DNA from: Desulfovibrionales bacterium
Lineage (GTDB): Bacteria; Desulfobacterota; Desulfovibrionia; Desulfovibrionales; Desulfomicrobiaceae
Direction of reading: 5' to 3'
Length of the DNA: 36,339 nucleotides
NCBI GenBank assembly: GCA_012727715.1
Contig: JAAYGN010000022.1
Coordinates: forward strand, 1-36,339
Shown here: positions 1-9,124 of the stretch, piece by piece
Numbering within the stretch: position 1 is the stretch's first letter
Layout of the letters: every line of letters begins with the position of its first letter
The notes under the pieces: generated by a model
What the model was told of the DNA's origin: nothing
Seen by the model: only the letters and a program-made list of their open reading frames with translations
Database searches by the model: none
Translations under genes and position numbers: made by a program

Positions 1-1101
1 GCCTGTGACCGTTTGGGATATGCCACCTCCTTTGTGCAGTTGCCCAGCCAGGAAATAGGAAGTCAGGAGTTTGTGGAGACCATTTTATCTGAAGTTCTGC
101 GTTTCAAGCCTGATTATGTTTTGACCATCAATCACCTGGGCGTGGACAAAGAAGGGGTGCTTACCGATCTTTTAGCTCGACTGGAATTACCTCTAGCCTC
201 GTGGTTTGTGGATAATCCTCATCTTATCTTATATTTCTATAAAAATTTGGCCTCAGATTGGATGAGCATTTTTACCTGGGACGCTGACAACTTGCATTCT
301 TTACACAACCAGGGTTTTAAAAATGTTGTTTACTTACCCTTGGCCACAGATCCCCATCGTTTTGCCATGCGTCCGACCAGCATAACCCGGGATCTCGCTT
401 TTGTCGGCAATTCCATGGTCTATAAGGTGCGTGACAAGCTGGAGCAATACGAGTTTCCGCCCTTGCTTATCAAAGATACTCCACGCCTTGGTCAGGCATT
501 CATGGAAAGTGGGGTGTTCTCTGTGAGCGATTTTTTGCAGCAAGATTATCCCAAACACTATCGTCTTTTTGCCGATATTCCAGACATTGAAACGCGCCTG
601 GGCTATGAAGCTATGATCACCTGGCAAGCCACTCTTATGTATCGTTTACAACGAGTCCAGGCCCTGCTTTCTTTTTCTCCCACTATTGTTGGCGATACAG
701 GCTGGTTTGAGCTTCTGCCCCAAAAGGGTTGGTCCTATCATGCAGAACTGAACTATTATAGTGACCTGCCTATTTTTTACCCAGCGACACGCATCAACTT
801 TAATTGCACCAGCCAACAAATGAAGGGGGCTGTCAATCAGCGTGTCTTTGATGTGCCGGTGTGTGGTGGATTTTTACTCACAGATTATCGCCGCCAAATG
901 GAACAACTTTTTGAGCTGGGCCAGGAAATGATCACCTATAATGAAGTTGAAGAAATTCCGGACCTGGTGCGTTACTACCTTGCCCATGATCAAAAACGAA
1001 AAAAAATAATCCAGGCCGGCCGCAAACGAATTTTAGCCGAACATACCTATGACCAGCGCCTTATTTCTCTGACCCAGACCATGCGAGAAATGTATCGTTA
1101 A
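1..1101 (+). CDS. DUF3880/CgeB-like glycosyltransferase, 5' end truncated by window
   Basis: Frame is open from base 1 (ACDRLGYATSF...). C-terminal 'NQRVFDVPVCGGFLLTDYRRQMEQLFELGQEMITYNEVEEIPDLVRYYLAHDQKRKKIIQAGRKRILAEHTYDQRL' is typical of the CgeB/glycosyltransferase-like C-terminal domain. Confidence 0.8.
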   Translation, partial: ACDRLGYATSFVQLPSQEIGSQEFVETILSEVLRFKPDYVLTINHLGVDKEGVLTDLLARLELPLASWFVDNPHLILYFYKNLASDWMSIFTWDADNLHSLHNQGFKNVVYLPLATDPHRFAMRPTSITRDLAFVGNSMVYKVRDKLEQYEFPPLLIKDTPRLGQAFMESGVFSVSDFLQQDYPKHYRLFADIPDIETRLGYEAMITWQATLMYRLQRVQALLSFSPTIVGDTGWFELLPQKGWSYHAELNYYSDLPIFYPATRINFNCTSQQMKGAVNQRVFDVPVCGGFLLTDYRRQMEQLFELGQEMITYNEVEEIPDLVRYYLAHDQKRKKIIQAGRKRILAEHTYDQRLISLTQTMREMYR

Positions 1102-1104
1102 CCC

Positions 1105-2487
1105 ATGAAACCCATTTTGGTTATCCAAATGCAGCGCATGGGGGATTTGATTTTGACCTTCCCCCTCTTGCTCTGGTTGCAGCGCACCTATCCTGGCCAT
1201 CCTTTGTGGGTCATGGCTGAGCCACAATTTGCCCAGCCTCTCAAAACTATTGGACCAGAAGTAGTATATTTGCACCCTCATGATCAGCCCAGAATTATGC
1301 ATGAAGGTTTTGCCCTGATCATTAATTTGAGCCATCGACCAGAAAGCCACATATTGGCAGGTCGCCTCAATACTGAACAACTTGTGGGCAGATATAGCCG
1401 TGATGGTGTAACCCATGTGGCCGGAAACTGGCAAGAATACCGGGCTTCTGTGGTACACAATAACCGGCATAATCGTTTCCATTGGGCTGATTTAAATGCT
1501 TTGGATGTTATTTCCTTGGACACCATTGCCAAAACCACTTGGCCGCCACCACGAACCCTGGCTCGCCACGAACACCAAATCGGACTTTTTTTGGGGGCTA
1601 GCGCACCAGACAAAAGACCTACTCCTGTTTTTTGGGCAAACCTGATCAACGATCTGGAAAAACGAGCTTTTGTCCCTATTTTGTTGGGAGGTCCGGCAGA
1701 ACGCGACTTATGCACAGAAGTACAGCGTTTGTCCGCTCGCCCGGTGGCCACTGCCTGCGGTCGCTTGAGTCTGGACAAGTTAGCATTCTTTGGTCAGGAA
1801 CTGGCAGCCATGATTACTCCAGATACTGGCCCCATGCATCTGGCAGCCTGGTCTGGTCTTAAAGTTCTCAATCTGTCCATGGGTCCGGTACATGCCTGGG
1901 AAACAGGCCCATATCAGCCTGGCCATGTGGTAATCCGTAGTGCACGGGATTGTGTGGGCTGCTGGCATTGTCGCTTTGAAAGTCCTCGGTGTCAGGAGGA
2001 TTTTACACCAGCTCGCATTGCAACAGTGTTATCCATTATGCTTAAAGATGGGCCACAGCGTTTAGCTGGTTTACAATTACCAGGGTTGGAAATTGCTCTA
2101 ACCAGTCGCAACCAGGGTCTGTTTCATCTGGACTTCTTGTCCTCTCGTGCCAAGATTGGGCAACTTTTGGGAGCTTATTGGCATTATTTTTGGCAAGAAG
2201 CTTTTGGCATGGATCAAGAAAAATCTTGCCGCATGGTTTGGAAAAAAATCCAAGCCAACCATGAGCCGCTGGCAGCAAGTTTTAGGGTTATATCCTTAAC
2301 CTTTTTAAAATCTTTGACCGGGACCGGTAATACGCAATTAGCTCTGGATGCTTGGAATACCTTGCCCCCCATGATTCGCCCTTTATCTGGCTATATTTCT
2401 CTACACCTGGCCAACCATGACTTCCATCTTTCCAGCCGCAAACGTGCACTATTCTTGGCGGAAAAACATCTTTCCTTTCTCTCCTAG
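1105..2487 (+). CDS. Glycosyltransferase family 9 (heptosyltransferase-like)
   Basis: N-term 'ILVIQMQRMGDLILTFPLLLWLQRTYP' and 'MITPDTGPMHLAAWSGLKVLNLSMGP' are GT9 hallmarks. Starts 3 bp after the preceding stop. Confidence 0.85.
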   Translation: MKPILVIQMQRMGDLILTFPLLLWLQRTYPGHPLWVMAEPQFAQPLKTIGPEVVYLHPHDQPRIMHEGFALIINLSHRPESHILAGRLNTEQLVGRYSRDGVTHVAGNWQEYRASVVHNNRHNRFHWADLNALDVISLDTIAKTTWPPPRTLARHEHQIGLFLGASAPDKRPTPVFWANLINDLEKRAFVPILLGGPAERDLCTEVQRLSARPVATACGRLSLDKLAFFGQELAAMITPDTGPMHLAAWSGLKVLNLSMGPVHAWETGPYQPGHVVIRSARDCVGCWHCRFESPRCQEDFTPARIATVLSIMLKDGPQRLAGLQLPGLEIALTSRNQGLFHLDFLSSRAKIGQLLGAYWHYFWQEAFGMDQEKSCRMVWKKIQANHEPLAASFRVISLTFLKSLTGTGNTQLALDAWNTLPPMIRPLSGYISLHLANHDFHLSSRKRALFLAEKHLSFLS

Positions 2488-2547
2488 AAATTTCCTTTTT
2501 GAGTCTTGGCCCGCCTTTTGATTATGTTCTCCATCAGGAGGATAATC

Positions 2548-4380
2548 ATGCACTTTTTTCCCCCCGTTGTTGGACAGGAACGTTCTACCCATGACTTTCT
2601 GAACCTTACGGCTTTGTCTGAAAAGCAGAAAAATTCTGAGTTTTCCAGCCTGCTCACGAGCTACATGGATGATTCTGAAATATTGGAGAAGAACGTTCTT
2701 GCAACCTATGATCAGCCTTGGGAAGACCCGGAAAGCTTGAATGGTCAGGCTATAGAGTCTCCTCTTCATCAAGAGCTGAATACAGAAGCTCAGCTCAGCA
2801 CAAACCATGAATGCCTAGAAGACGAGTCCGACCGCACTTGCTCTCAAACGGTAATTTCTGCCGCTTCTCCCGAAAACCAAAATGAGCATATCCAGAAATT
2901 AAAGACAGATATCGTCATGGCAAGTTCAGATAGTTCGACGAAAGAAGCTATCTTGGGCCATGATGAAGTCCGAAATGAGCAGCTGGACCGTCTGGTGCTT
3001 AACTTGGAGAGAATTCTCACTGCCATGGACAGTAAAAATGGTCATGACGCTGGTTCTGTTCAGATCAAATCACAATTGGTCCAGCTTCAAGACTTGGCCC
3101 AGAAAATTACCCAAGCTGAACCAGAAAAAAAATTAGCTTTGCAACAGGAGCTGGCAACAAAAGTTCAAGAGCTCACCAAGGTCATGGGTTCAGCCCATAC
3201 TTCAATCCAAAGTGAGAACTCTGACCTTAAGACTATTAATCAAAAGCAGACCCTGGCACCAGTAATTCACGAATTTCATGCTCTGGTCAAAACTTTGGAA
3301 GGCGACAAAGCATTGGATGCCCATAGCAATACCAAGGATGCAAACTCCAAAGTAAATCCAAAACAAAAAACCATGTCATCAACTGAGGGCATTTCTTCTA
3401 AAGCCTCACAAAACAAGCAAGCCAGCATCAATATAAAAGAAGATTTGAAAAGAAGCGCAGTCTTTGAAGTAGAACAAAAAGACGTAAGCCGTGCTCATAA
3501 AGAGATACAAACTGAAGAAAAAAGACAGGCCCAGGGTCAAAGCAGCCAGGACAATACTGTTACCAACTCATCATCGTCGCAAAAACATGGTCTGACAACG
3601 CAACATACTCGCGATACAGGGAAAGATTTACCTGGTGCCCAGAGAGCAGGGACGGACCATGAAAACGAGACGAGCCTGAATCCGCACATACAATCTCGGA
3701 ACCCAAAAAATGAAAATACAACGGGGAAATCTTCTACCCAGAACAAAAACAACCAAAACTTTGAACGTCCCAAAGATGGTCTTTTATCACATACAGATTC
3801 CAGCACGGGTAATACAGGTAAGACCAGTTCCCAATCTTTTATAGAAACAACCCTGGCTGGACAGCACGCTGGAGAGCAAAATTCTACTACGGGAAAAAGC
3901 ACTTCAGCACCAACCCCACAGGCTCGCCATGCCGAAGTGCTACGCCAAGTGGAAAACGGTGCGTTCAGAAATTTGGGCCAGGGCAACAAACAATTGGTTA
4001 TTCGCCTGGATCCCCCGGATCTGGGTCGAGTCAGCGTCATTTTGCAAGTTCGGGGCAAGGAGTTGCAAGCTGTCTTGCGCACAACTCACCAAGAAACTTC
4101 CCATGCCTTACAGGACCAACTTGGCCAATTACGTACCCAACTGGAAGACCAGGGACTCAGGGTATCAAGGCTAGAAGTACAGACCCAGCTTGCGGACTCC
4201 CAAACAGAAAGTGGCTGGCATGGCACAGAGCAACACAACAGGTTTCAGGAACATCGAGAAATGTCCCTGACCTCAAATCGTTTACGCTCGTTGGGACGCT
4301 CAAAAGAATTGGTCCAGGACGTGCAAAGTACTCCACATAGGGAAAATATTTCCCCACATGGTTTAGATATCTTTGCATGA
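2548..4380 (+). CDS. fliK: Flagellar hook-length control protein FliK
   Basis: Long low-complexity Q/S/T/K-rich region with C-terminal 'LVIRLDPPDLGRVSVILQVRGKELQAVLRTTHQETSHALQDQLGQLRTQLEDQGLRVSRLEV' (Flg_hook domain). SD tcaggagg before ATG 2548; followed by flgD and flgE. Confidence 0.88.
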   Translation: MHFFPPVVGQERSTHDFLNLTALSEKQKNSEFSSLLTSYMDDSEILEKNVLATYDQPWEDPESLNGQAIESPLHQELNTEAQLSTNHECLEDESDRTCSQTVISAASPENQNEHIQKLKTDIVMASSDSSTKEAILGHDEVRNEQLDRLVLNLERILTAMDSKNGHDAGSVQIKSQLVQLQDLAQKITQAEPEKKLALQQELATKVQELTKVMGSAHTSIQSENSDLKTINQKQTLAPVIHEFHALVKTLEGDKALDAHSNTKDANSKVNPKQKTMSSTEGISSKASQNKQASINIKEDLKRSAVFEVEQKDVSRAHKEIQTEEKRQAQGQSSQDNTVTNSSSSQKHGLTTQHTRDTGKDLPGAQRAGTDHENETSLNPHIQSRNPKNENTTGKSSTQNKNNQNFERPKDGLLSHTDSSTGNTGKTSSQSFIETTLAGQHAGEQNSTTGKSTSAPTPQARHAEVLRQVENGAFRNLGQGNKQLVIRLDPPDLGRVSVILQVRGKELQAVLRTTHQETSHALQDQLGQLRTQLEDQGLRVSRLEVQTQLADSQTESGWHGTEQHNRFQEHREMSLTSNRLRSLGRSKELVQDVQSTPHRENISPHGLDIFA

Positions 4381-4392
4381 GGTAAAACGATT

Positions 4393-5076
4393 ATGATTGA
4401 CCAGATTCTACAGCAACAAGGTGGATTTTACGGTACAGACCAGACCAAAAAAAATGATGCCCTGGGCAAAGATGCCTTTTTAAAGCTTCTGGTGACCCAG
4501 CTTCAGCACCAAGATCCATTAAATCCTCTTGATGACAAAGAATTCATTGCTCAGTTAGCTCAATTTTCCAGCCTGGAGCAAATGACCAATGTTGCTGATG
4601 GCATCAAAGCTCTGACCGAAAAAACAGCTCAGCAAGATATGCTTAGTGCGGTCAACTATATTGGTAAAAATGTAACGGCCTCTGGCAGTACCATGACCAA
4701 GATTGGCAATGCCACCACTCCGGTATTTTTCACCCTCTCGGACACTGCCGCCACGGTGTATGCCAATGTTTATGATGACAATAATAATCTGATCCGCACA
4801 GAAAAATTTACCTCCATGCAGGCTGGTGAATTTCAGTTCACCTGGGATGGGACAGACTATAACGGCCAGATGGTACCCAACGGACAATACCATGTGTATT
4901 TTGGAGCGGAAAGCCCCACAGGATCAGCTGTTTTTGTTGACACAGAGGTTAGCGGTACCATCACCGGTTTGGAACAAAGCAATGGGGCCACATATTTCCA
5001 ACTCGCAGATGGACGTAAAATAAATTTTAACGATATTAGAAAAGTAGTTCAGCCTATGGTAAGTGATCAGGATTGA
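4393..5076 (+). CDS. flgD: Flagellar hook assembly scaffolding protein FlgD
   Basis: 'LGKDAFLKLLVTQLQHQDPLNPLDDKEFIAQLAQFSSLEQMTNV' is the FlgD signature; FlgD-type Ig-like region follows. Confidence 0.95.
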   Translation: MIDQILQQQGGFYGTDQTKKNDALGKDAFLKLLVTQLQHQDPLNPLDDKEFIAQLAQFSSLEQMTNVADGIKALTEKTAQQDMLSAVNYIGKNVTASGSTMTKIGNATTPVFFTLSDTAATVYANVYDDNNNLIRTEKFTSMQAGEFQFTWDGTDYNGQMVPNGQYHVYFGAESPTGSAVFVDTEVSGTITGLEQSNGATYFQLADGRKINFNDIRKVVQPMVSDQD

Positions 5077-5106
5077 TCATTATCATGCTAGAATGAGGAG
5101 GTAAAT

Positions 5107-6735
5107 ATGGGTTTATCAGCTGCAATGTATTCCGGTACCAGTGGTTTAAAAGTCCATGGTGAAGACATGACTGTTATTGGTAATAACATTTCCAACGTAT
5201 CCACCATTGGTTTTAAAGGCTCACGTATGTATTTTGAAGATGCCATGAGCCAGGCCATTACTACTGCGGCAGGCACAGGACAGGTTGGTCGCGGTGTAGC
5301 AGTGGGTGCGGTCATGGGTGATTTTTCCCAGGGGTCTTTGGAAACAACCACAGAAGCAACCGACTTGGCCATTGGTGGCAATGGATTTTTTGTTGTCTCT
5401 CCGGCAGGGGAAGAAATTAACTACTATACCCGTGCAGGAAATTTTCGCTTTGACCAAGACGGATATCTCATTGACCCTCACGGGTACCGTGTTCAAGGCT
5501 GGGAAGTACTACAAGAAAGTACCAGTGCTGTGGCGCAAGATAGTACTACGCAGGAAATCAGTACTGGAGTAAAAATCAAAGGGGTACCAACAGATATCAA
5601 GTTGGAAAACTTTCAGTCTCCTCCACAGGAAACCAGCCGTATTGATATGATTGTCAATGTGGACTCCAAATCTGAAGACCGATCTACGGATGATATAAAT
5701 CCTTTTACAGCCTTGTTTTCCACCTATGATGGAACAAAAAGTGAACCTTTAGGTGACTCGACGTACGCCTATCAATCAACAATAAAAGTGTATGACCAAA
5801 ATGGCACTGCTCATACCTTGTCGGTCTATATGGATCCAGTCAATCACGAGGATGTTGCCAATGAAGCAGGAGGAAAACGGCATTGGGAATATATCATTAC
5901 CGTACCTCCCAATGAAGATAAGCGTGAATTTTGGGATGGAACTAACGAAGAAAAACGTGGCATCTTAATGGCAGGCACCTTGATTTTTAACGCCTCGGGT
6001 GAGTTAGAAAACATGTCTGCCTTTACTCTTAATAATACTGGAGCTAATCCATCTAATATGAATGATTGGAGATTAGCTGAATTTTCACAAAATGGGTACC
6101 CCATCTGCACAGCCAATTTTTTGGGTGCTGATGATGCCAGTGTCGTCACTGGTGATGAAGCCAAAAATATTGAAATTAACTTTGGCCTGCGCAATAAAGC
6201 TACAGTGTGGTCTAACCCTACTACTACTATGGCTAATCTGCCTACTGATCCCAATATTAATACAGCCGCTCTTGATGCCATTCCTGGCATGGGAGATACT
6301 GAAATCAGCGCTTTATCCACCACCAGTTATGCTTCGGGATCCACTACTATTTTTCAATCACAAAACGGATATACAGCAGGATTTTTACAAAATATTTCTG
6401 TGGGCCGAGACGGAGTACTTACTGGGCGATACTCCAATGGCCAGGTTTTACAACTTTTTGCCCTGACTCTGGCTACATTTAATAATAATTATGGTCTTTA
6501 TCGCGAAGGAGGCAATCTCTTTTCTGAAACCAGATCTTCAGGGCCAGCTCTGACCGGGCTAGCCAATACCGGTGATAAAGGCAGTATTGCTTCCAACTCT
6601 TTGGAGCAATCCAACGTGGATCTGGCCACAGAATTTGTTAAGATGATCACCACGGAAAAAGGCTTTCAGGCCAACTCCAAAACCATCACTACTGTCGATC
6701 AGATGCTCACTGTTTTAATACAACTCAAGCGATAG
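5107..6735 (+). CDS. flgE: Flagellar hook protein FlgE
   Basis: N-term 'SAAMYSGTSGLKVHGEDMTVIGNNISNVSTIGFKGSRMYFED' and C-term 'LEQSNVDLATEFVKMITTEKGFQANSKTITTVDQMLTVLIQLKR'; SD gaggaggt. Confidence 0.95.
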   Translation: MGLSAAMYSGTSGLKVHGEDMTVIGNNISNVSTIGFKGSRMYFEDAMSQAITTAAGTGQVGRGVAVGAVMGDFSQGSLETTTEATDLAIGGNGFFVVSPAGEEINYYTRAGNFRFDQDGYLIDPHGYRVQGWEVLQESTSAVAQDSTTQEISTGVKIKGVPTDIKLENFQSPPQETSRIDMIVNVDSKSEDRSTDDINPFTALFSTYDGTKSEPLGDSTYAYQSTIKVYDQNGTAHTLSVYMDPVNHEDVANEAGGKRHWEYIITVPPNEDKREFWDGTNEEKRGILMAGTLIFNASGELENMSAFTLNNTGANPSNMNDWRLAEFSQNGYPICTANFLGADDASVVTGDEAKNIEINFGLRNKATVWSNPTTTMANLPTDPNINTAALDAIPGMGDTEISALSTTSYASGSTTIFQSQNGYTAGFLQNISVGRDGVLTGRYSNGQVLQLFALTLATFNNNYGLYREGGNLFSETRSSGPALTGLANTGDKGSIASNSLEQSNVDLATEFVKMITTEKGFQANSKTITTVDQMLTVLIQLKR

Positions 6736-6761
6736 TCAGGACTACACGAACAAACGAGCCT

Positions 6762-6795
6762 AAAGCCCGGAATACCCATGTATCCGGGCTTTTCT
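6762..6795 (+). terminator. Rho-independent terminator after flgE
   Basis: aaagcccgg aatacccatgtat ccgggctttt: 8 bp GC-rich stem followed by a T-rich tract, between convergent flgE and flaG. Confidence 0.8.
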
Positions 6796-6800
6796 ATTGC

Positions 6801-7184
6801 TTACATGACCTTGTTCAAAAAAAGACCAACCATCTGCTCAATGGATACTGCTAAGGCCAGCATTTCATCAGCTGGAATTTTTCTAATCAATTTATCTGTT
6901 TTTGGATCTCGAACTTCCACCTGAATGATATCTGTCTGTTCATCTATATTGAATTTAAGATTGACGCCCAAGGACCCCAAATAATTTTCCACTGCATCGG
7001 TCATATTATTTAATTTTTGCAAAGAAAGACTTGTCGTGGCGTGCTGATTACCTGTGTTCAGTGCCGGTACATCCTGGCCTGGAAAAACAGGAAATATTTT
7101 ATCGACATAGGCGCGATGTTGATCGACATTTTCCAGTTGAAGCATCGTGTCCGAAGATTCAGGGACAAGAGAGGCGATTTTCAT
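6801..7184 (-). CDS. flaG: FlaG family protein
   Basis: C-term 'LKFNIDEQTDIIQVEVRDPKTDKLIRKIPADEMLALAVSIEQMVGLFLNKVM' matches FlaG; adjacent to flagellin. Start chosen at internal Met (MKIASLV); the upstream ORF extension is uncertain. Confidence 0.88.
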   Translation of the reverse strand: MKIASLVPESSDTMLQLENVDQHRAYVDKIFPVFPGQDVPALNTGNQHATTSLSLQKLNNMTDAVENYLGSLGVNLKFNIDEQTDIIQVEVRDPKTDKLIRKIPADEMLALAVSIEQMVGLFLNKVM

Positions 7185-7357
7185 GGCAGAAGCCTCCGCT
7201 AAAAATTTTACTACAACCAAATAATCGGCAGAAGCACAGATTACTTTAGGGGCACACTCATTACATTAAAATTATTGTGCGGAAATTTTGACCGCCTTAT
7301 CTAAAAACAGTACCGTTCATTAATATAACATGCTGTGATAACAATATTATTTTTATT

Positions 7358-7373
7358 TGGCACCATGTATGCT
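7358..7373 (+). promoter_or_regulatory. Sigma-54 (RpoN) -24/-12 promoter for flagellin
   Basis: tttGGcaccatgtatGCttt: TGGCAC with GG-N10-GC spacing, about 40 bp upstream of the flagellin ATG. Confidence 0.75.
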
Positions 7374-7410
7374 TTAATATTCACACACTTACTGAAGGAG
7401 GTAAAAACGT

Positions 7411-8301
7411 ATGTCTTTGGTCATTAATAACAACTTGATGGCGCTCAATGCCGCCAGAAACTTGTCCCAGTCCTATGGTAATCTGGCAGTATCAACCAGG
7501 CGTCTTTCTTCAGGACTTCGGGTTGGCACTGCTGCAGATGATGCTGCTGGTTTGGCTATCCGCGAGCTCATGCGCGCAGATATCGCCTCCCTGCATCAGG
7601 GTGTGCGCAATGCCAATGATGCCATTTCCATGATCCAAACCGCTGATGGTGCCTTGCAGGTCATTGATGAAAAACTCATTCGCATGAAGGAACTGGCTGA
7701 ACAGGCTGCCACAGGTACCTATGGTTCGGCACAGCGTCTGATCATTGACTCGGAATATCAACAAATGGCCTCGGAAATTACCCGAATCGCCAATGCCACA
7801 GACTTTAATGGCATGTATCTGTTAAATGGCAACCTCTCCAGCCTCACTCACGATGGTAGTGGTCTAAATTCCACGGGGAAAATGAAAATTCACTTTGGCA
7901 CAGGCAACTCCTCAGCCGAAGATTATTACTACATTACCATGGGTGATGCACGGGCAGAAGCCCTCGGTGTAGGCAATGCCAACGGTGGTACGCCGGGTCA
8001 TTCCATTTCCACCCAGGAAGGGGCACAGCAAGCCCTGGATGCTATTAATGCAGCCATTGTCTCCAAAGATAATATCCGCGCTCACTTGGGTGCCATTCAG
8101 AACAGGCTGGAAAACACCATTACCAACCTGTCCATTCAGGCTGAAAATCTGCAAGCAGCAGAATCCCGAATTTCTGATGTGGATGTGGCTTTGGAAATGA
8201 CTGCTTTTGTACGGAACCAAATTTTAACCCAAGCCGCAGTGGCCATGTTGGCCCAGGCCAACCAATTGCCGCAAATGGCCATGCAACTTATGCAGGGATA
8301 A
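7411..8301 (+). CDS. fliC: Flagellin
   Basis: N-term 'SLVINNNLMALNAARNLSQSYGNLAVSTRRLSSGLRV.TAADDAAGLAI' and C-term 'ESRISDVDVALEMTAFVRNQILTQAAVAMLAQANQLPQ'; SD gaaggaggt. Confidence 0.97.
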   Translation: MSLVINNNLMALNAARNLSQSYGNLAVSTRRLSSGLRVGTAADDAAGLAIRELMRADIASLHQGVRNANDAISMIQTADGALQVIDEKLIRMKELAEQAATGTYGSAQRLIIDSEYQQMASEITRIANATDFNGMYLLNGNLSSLTHDGSGLNSTGKMKIHFGTGNSSAEDYYYITMGDARAEALGVGNANGGTPGHSISTQEGAQQALDAINAAIVSKDNIRAHLGAIQNRLENTITNLSIQAENLQAAESRISDVDVALEMTAFVRNQILTQAAVAMLAQANQLPQMAMQLMQG

Positions 8302-8330
8302 TAGTGGTATTGGCGATGATCAAAGACTGG

Positions 8331-8357
8331 GCCGGAGTCTTGTGCTCCGGCTTTATT
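8331..8357 (+). terminator. Rho-independent terminator after flagellin
   Basis: gccggag tcttgtg ctccggc tttatt: 7 bp perfect GC stem plus T-rich tail. Confidence 0.8.
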
Positions 8358-8372
8358 CCCCCTCAGTCCAGA

Positions 8373-9113
8373 TCAATTTTCGCCCTGATCTATACTTTCT
8401 GCTTCCTCGAAAATCTTGGCCTGAAGGAGAATGATGGCTTGAGCAGCTGCTCCTTGTTCTGCCTTACGTACACTGCTTTCGGTCCACTCTACTTGCGTGT
8501 TATCGGGAAGAGTCAGACCAATTTTATACTGTTTGGCGTGTTCTGGGCCAAAGCTGCCCAATAAGGTGTACGTTGGTCGTGTTTTCCAGACTCGTTGGGT
8601 CAGCTCTTGCAAACGACTTTTAGAGTCTCTAGGACGAAAAGTTTCCGGGGGCAGAGGCCAATTATCTTGATACAAAAACTTGACACATTGAGAGACAGCC
8701 TCCAGGCCACCATCAAGAAAAATAGCCCCCAGAATAGCTTCCAGACCATCACTGAGCATGGAATTTTTATCTCTTCCACCCTGATTTTCTTCCCCCTTCC
8801 CCAAGAAAAGATATTGTCCCAGTCCAATCTTTTTAGCCATACCTGACAATGCTGCTTCGCTTACCAAAGAAGAACGCATTTTGGTCAAATGTCCTTCCTG
8901 GGCATGAGGAAAACGCTGGAACAATTCATGAGAAATTGCTAGTTCCAAGACAGCATCTCCTAAAAACTCCAGGCGTTCATTATGTTCACCGCCATGTTCA
9001 TTAGCATAAGAGGTATGAGTAATTGCTTGAATTAAAAGCTTGACTTGCCCAAATTCATAATGGATTACATTTTGTAATGCCTGCAATATATCCTCTGGAA
9101 TTTCCTGAAACAT
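8373..9113 (-). CDS. rnc: Ribonuclease III
   Basis: 'HNERLEFLGDAVLELAISHELF' RNase III signature, 'SDGLEAILGAIFLDGG', and C-terminal dsRBD. ATG at 9113; the ORF track used an upstream TTG. Confidence 0.95.
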   Translation of the reverse strand: MFQEIPEDILQALQNVIHYEFGQVKLLIQAITHTSYANEHGGEHNERLEFLGDAVLELAISHELFQRFPHAQEGHLTKMRSSLVSEAALSGMAKKIGLGQYLFLGKGEENQGGRDKNSMLSDGLEAILGAIFLDGGLEAVSQCVKFLYQDNWPLPPETFRPRDSKSRLQELTQRVWKTRPTYTLLGSFGPEHAKQYKIGLTLPDNTQVEWTESSVRKAEQGAAAQAIILLQAKIFEEAESIDQGEN

Positions 9114-9124
9114 CAAGGTTCTCC

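Noticed and set aside
1033-1778. Minus-strand ORFs (149 and 164 aa) antisense to the GT9 gene
   Set aside because: Overlap a well-supported glycosyltransferase; composition consistent with shadow frames.
3537-4082. 181-aa minus-strand ORF antisense to fliK
   Set aside because: Low-complexity, Cys/Val/Ser-rich translation mirroring the biased fliK sequence; no recognisable domain or good SD.
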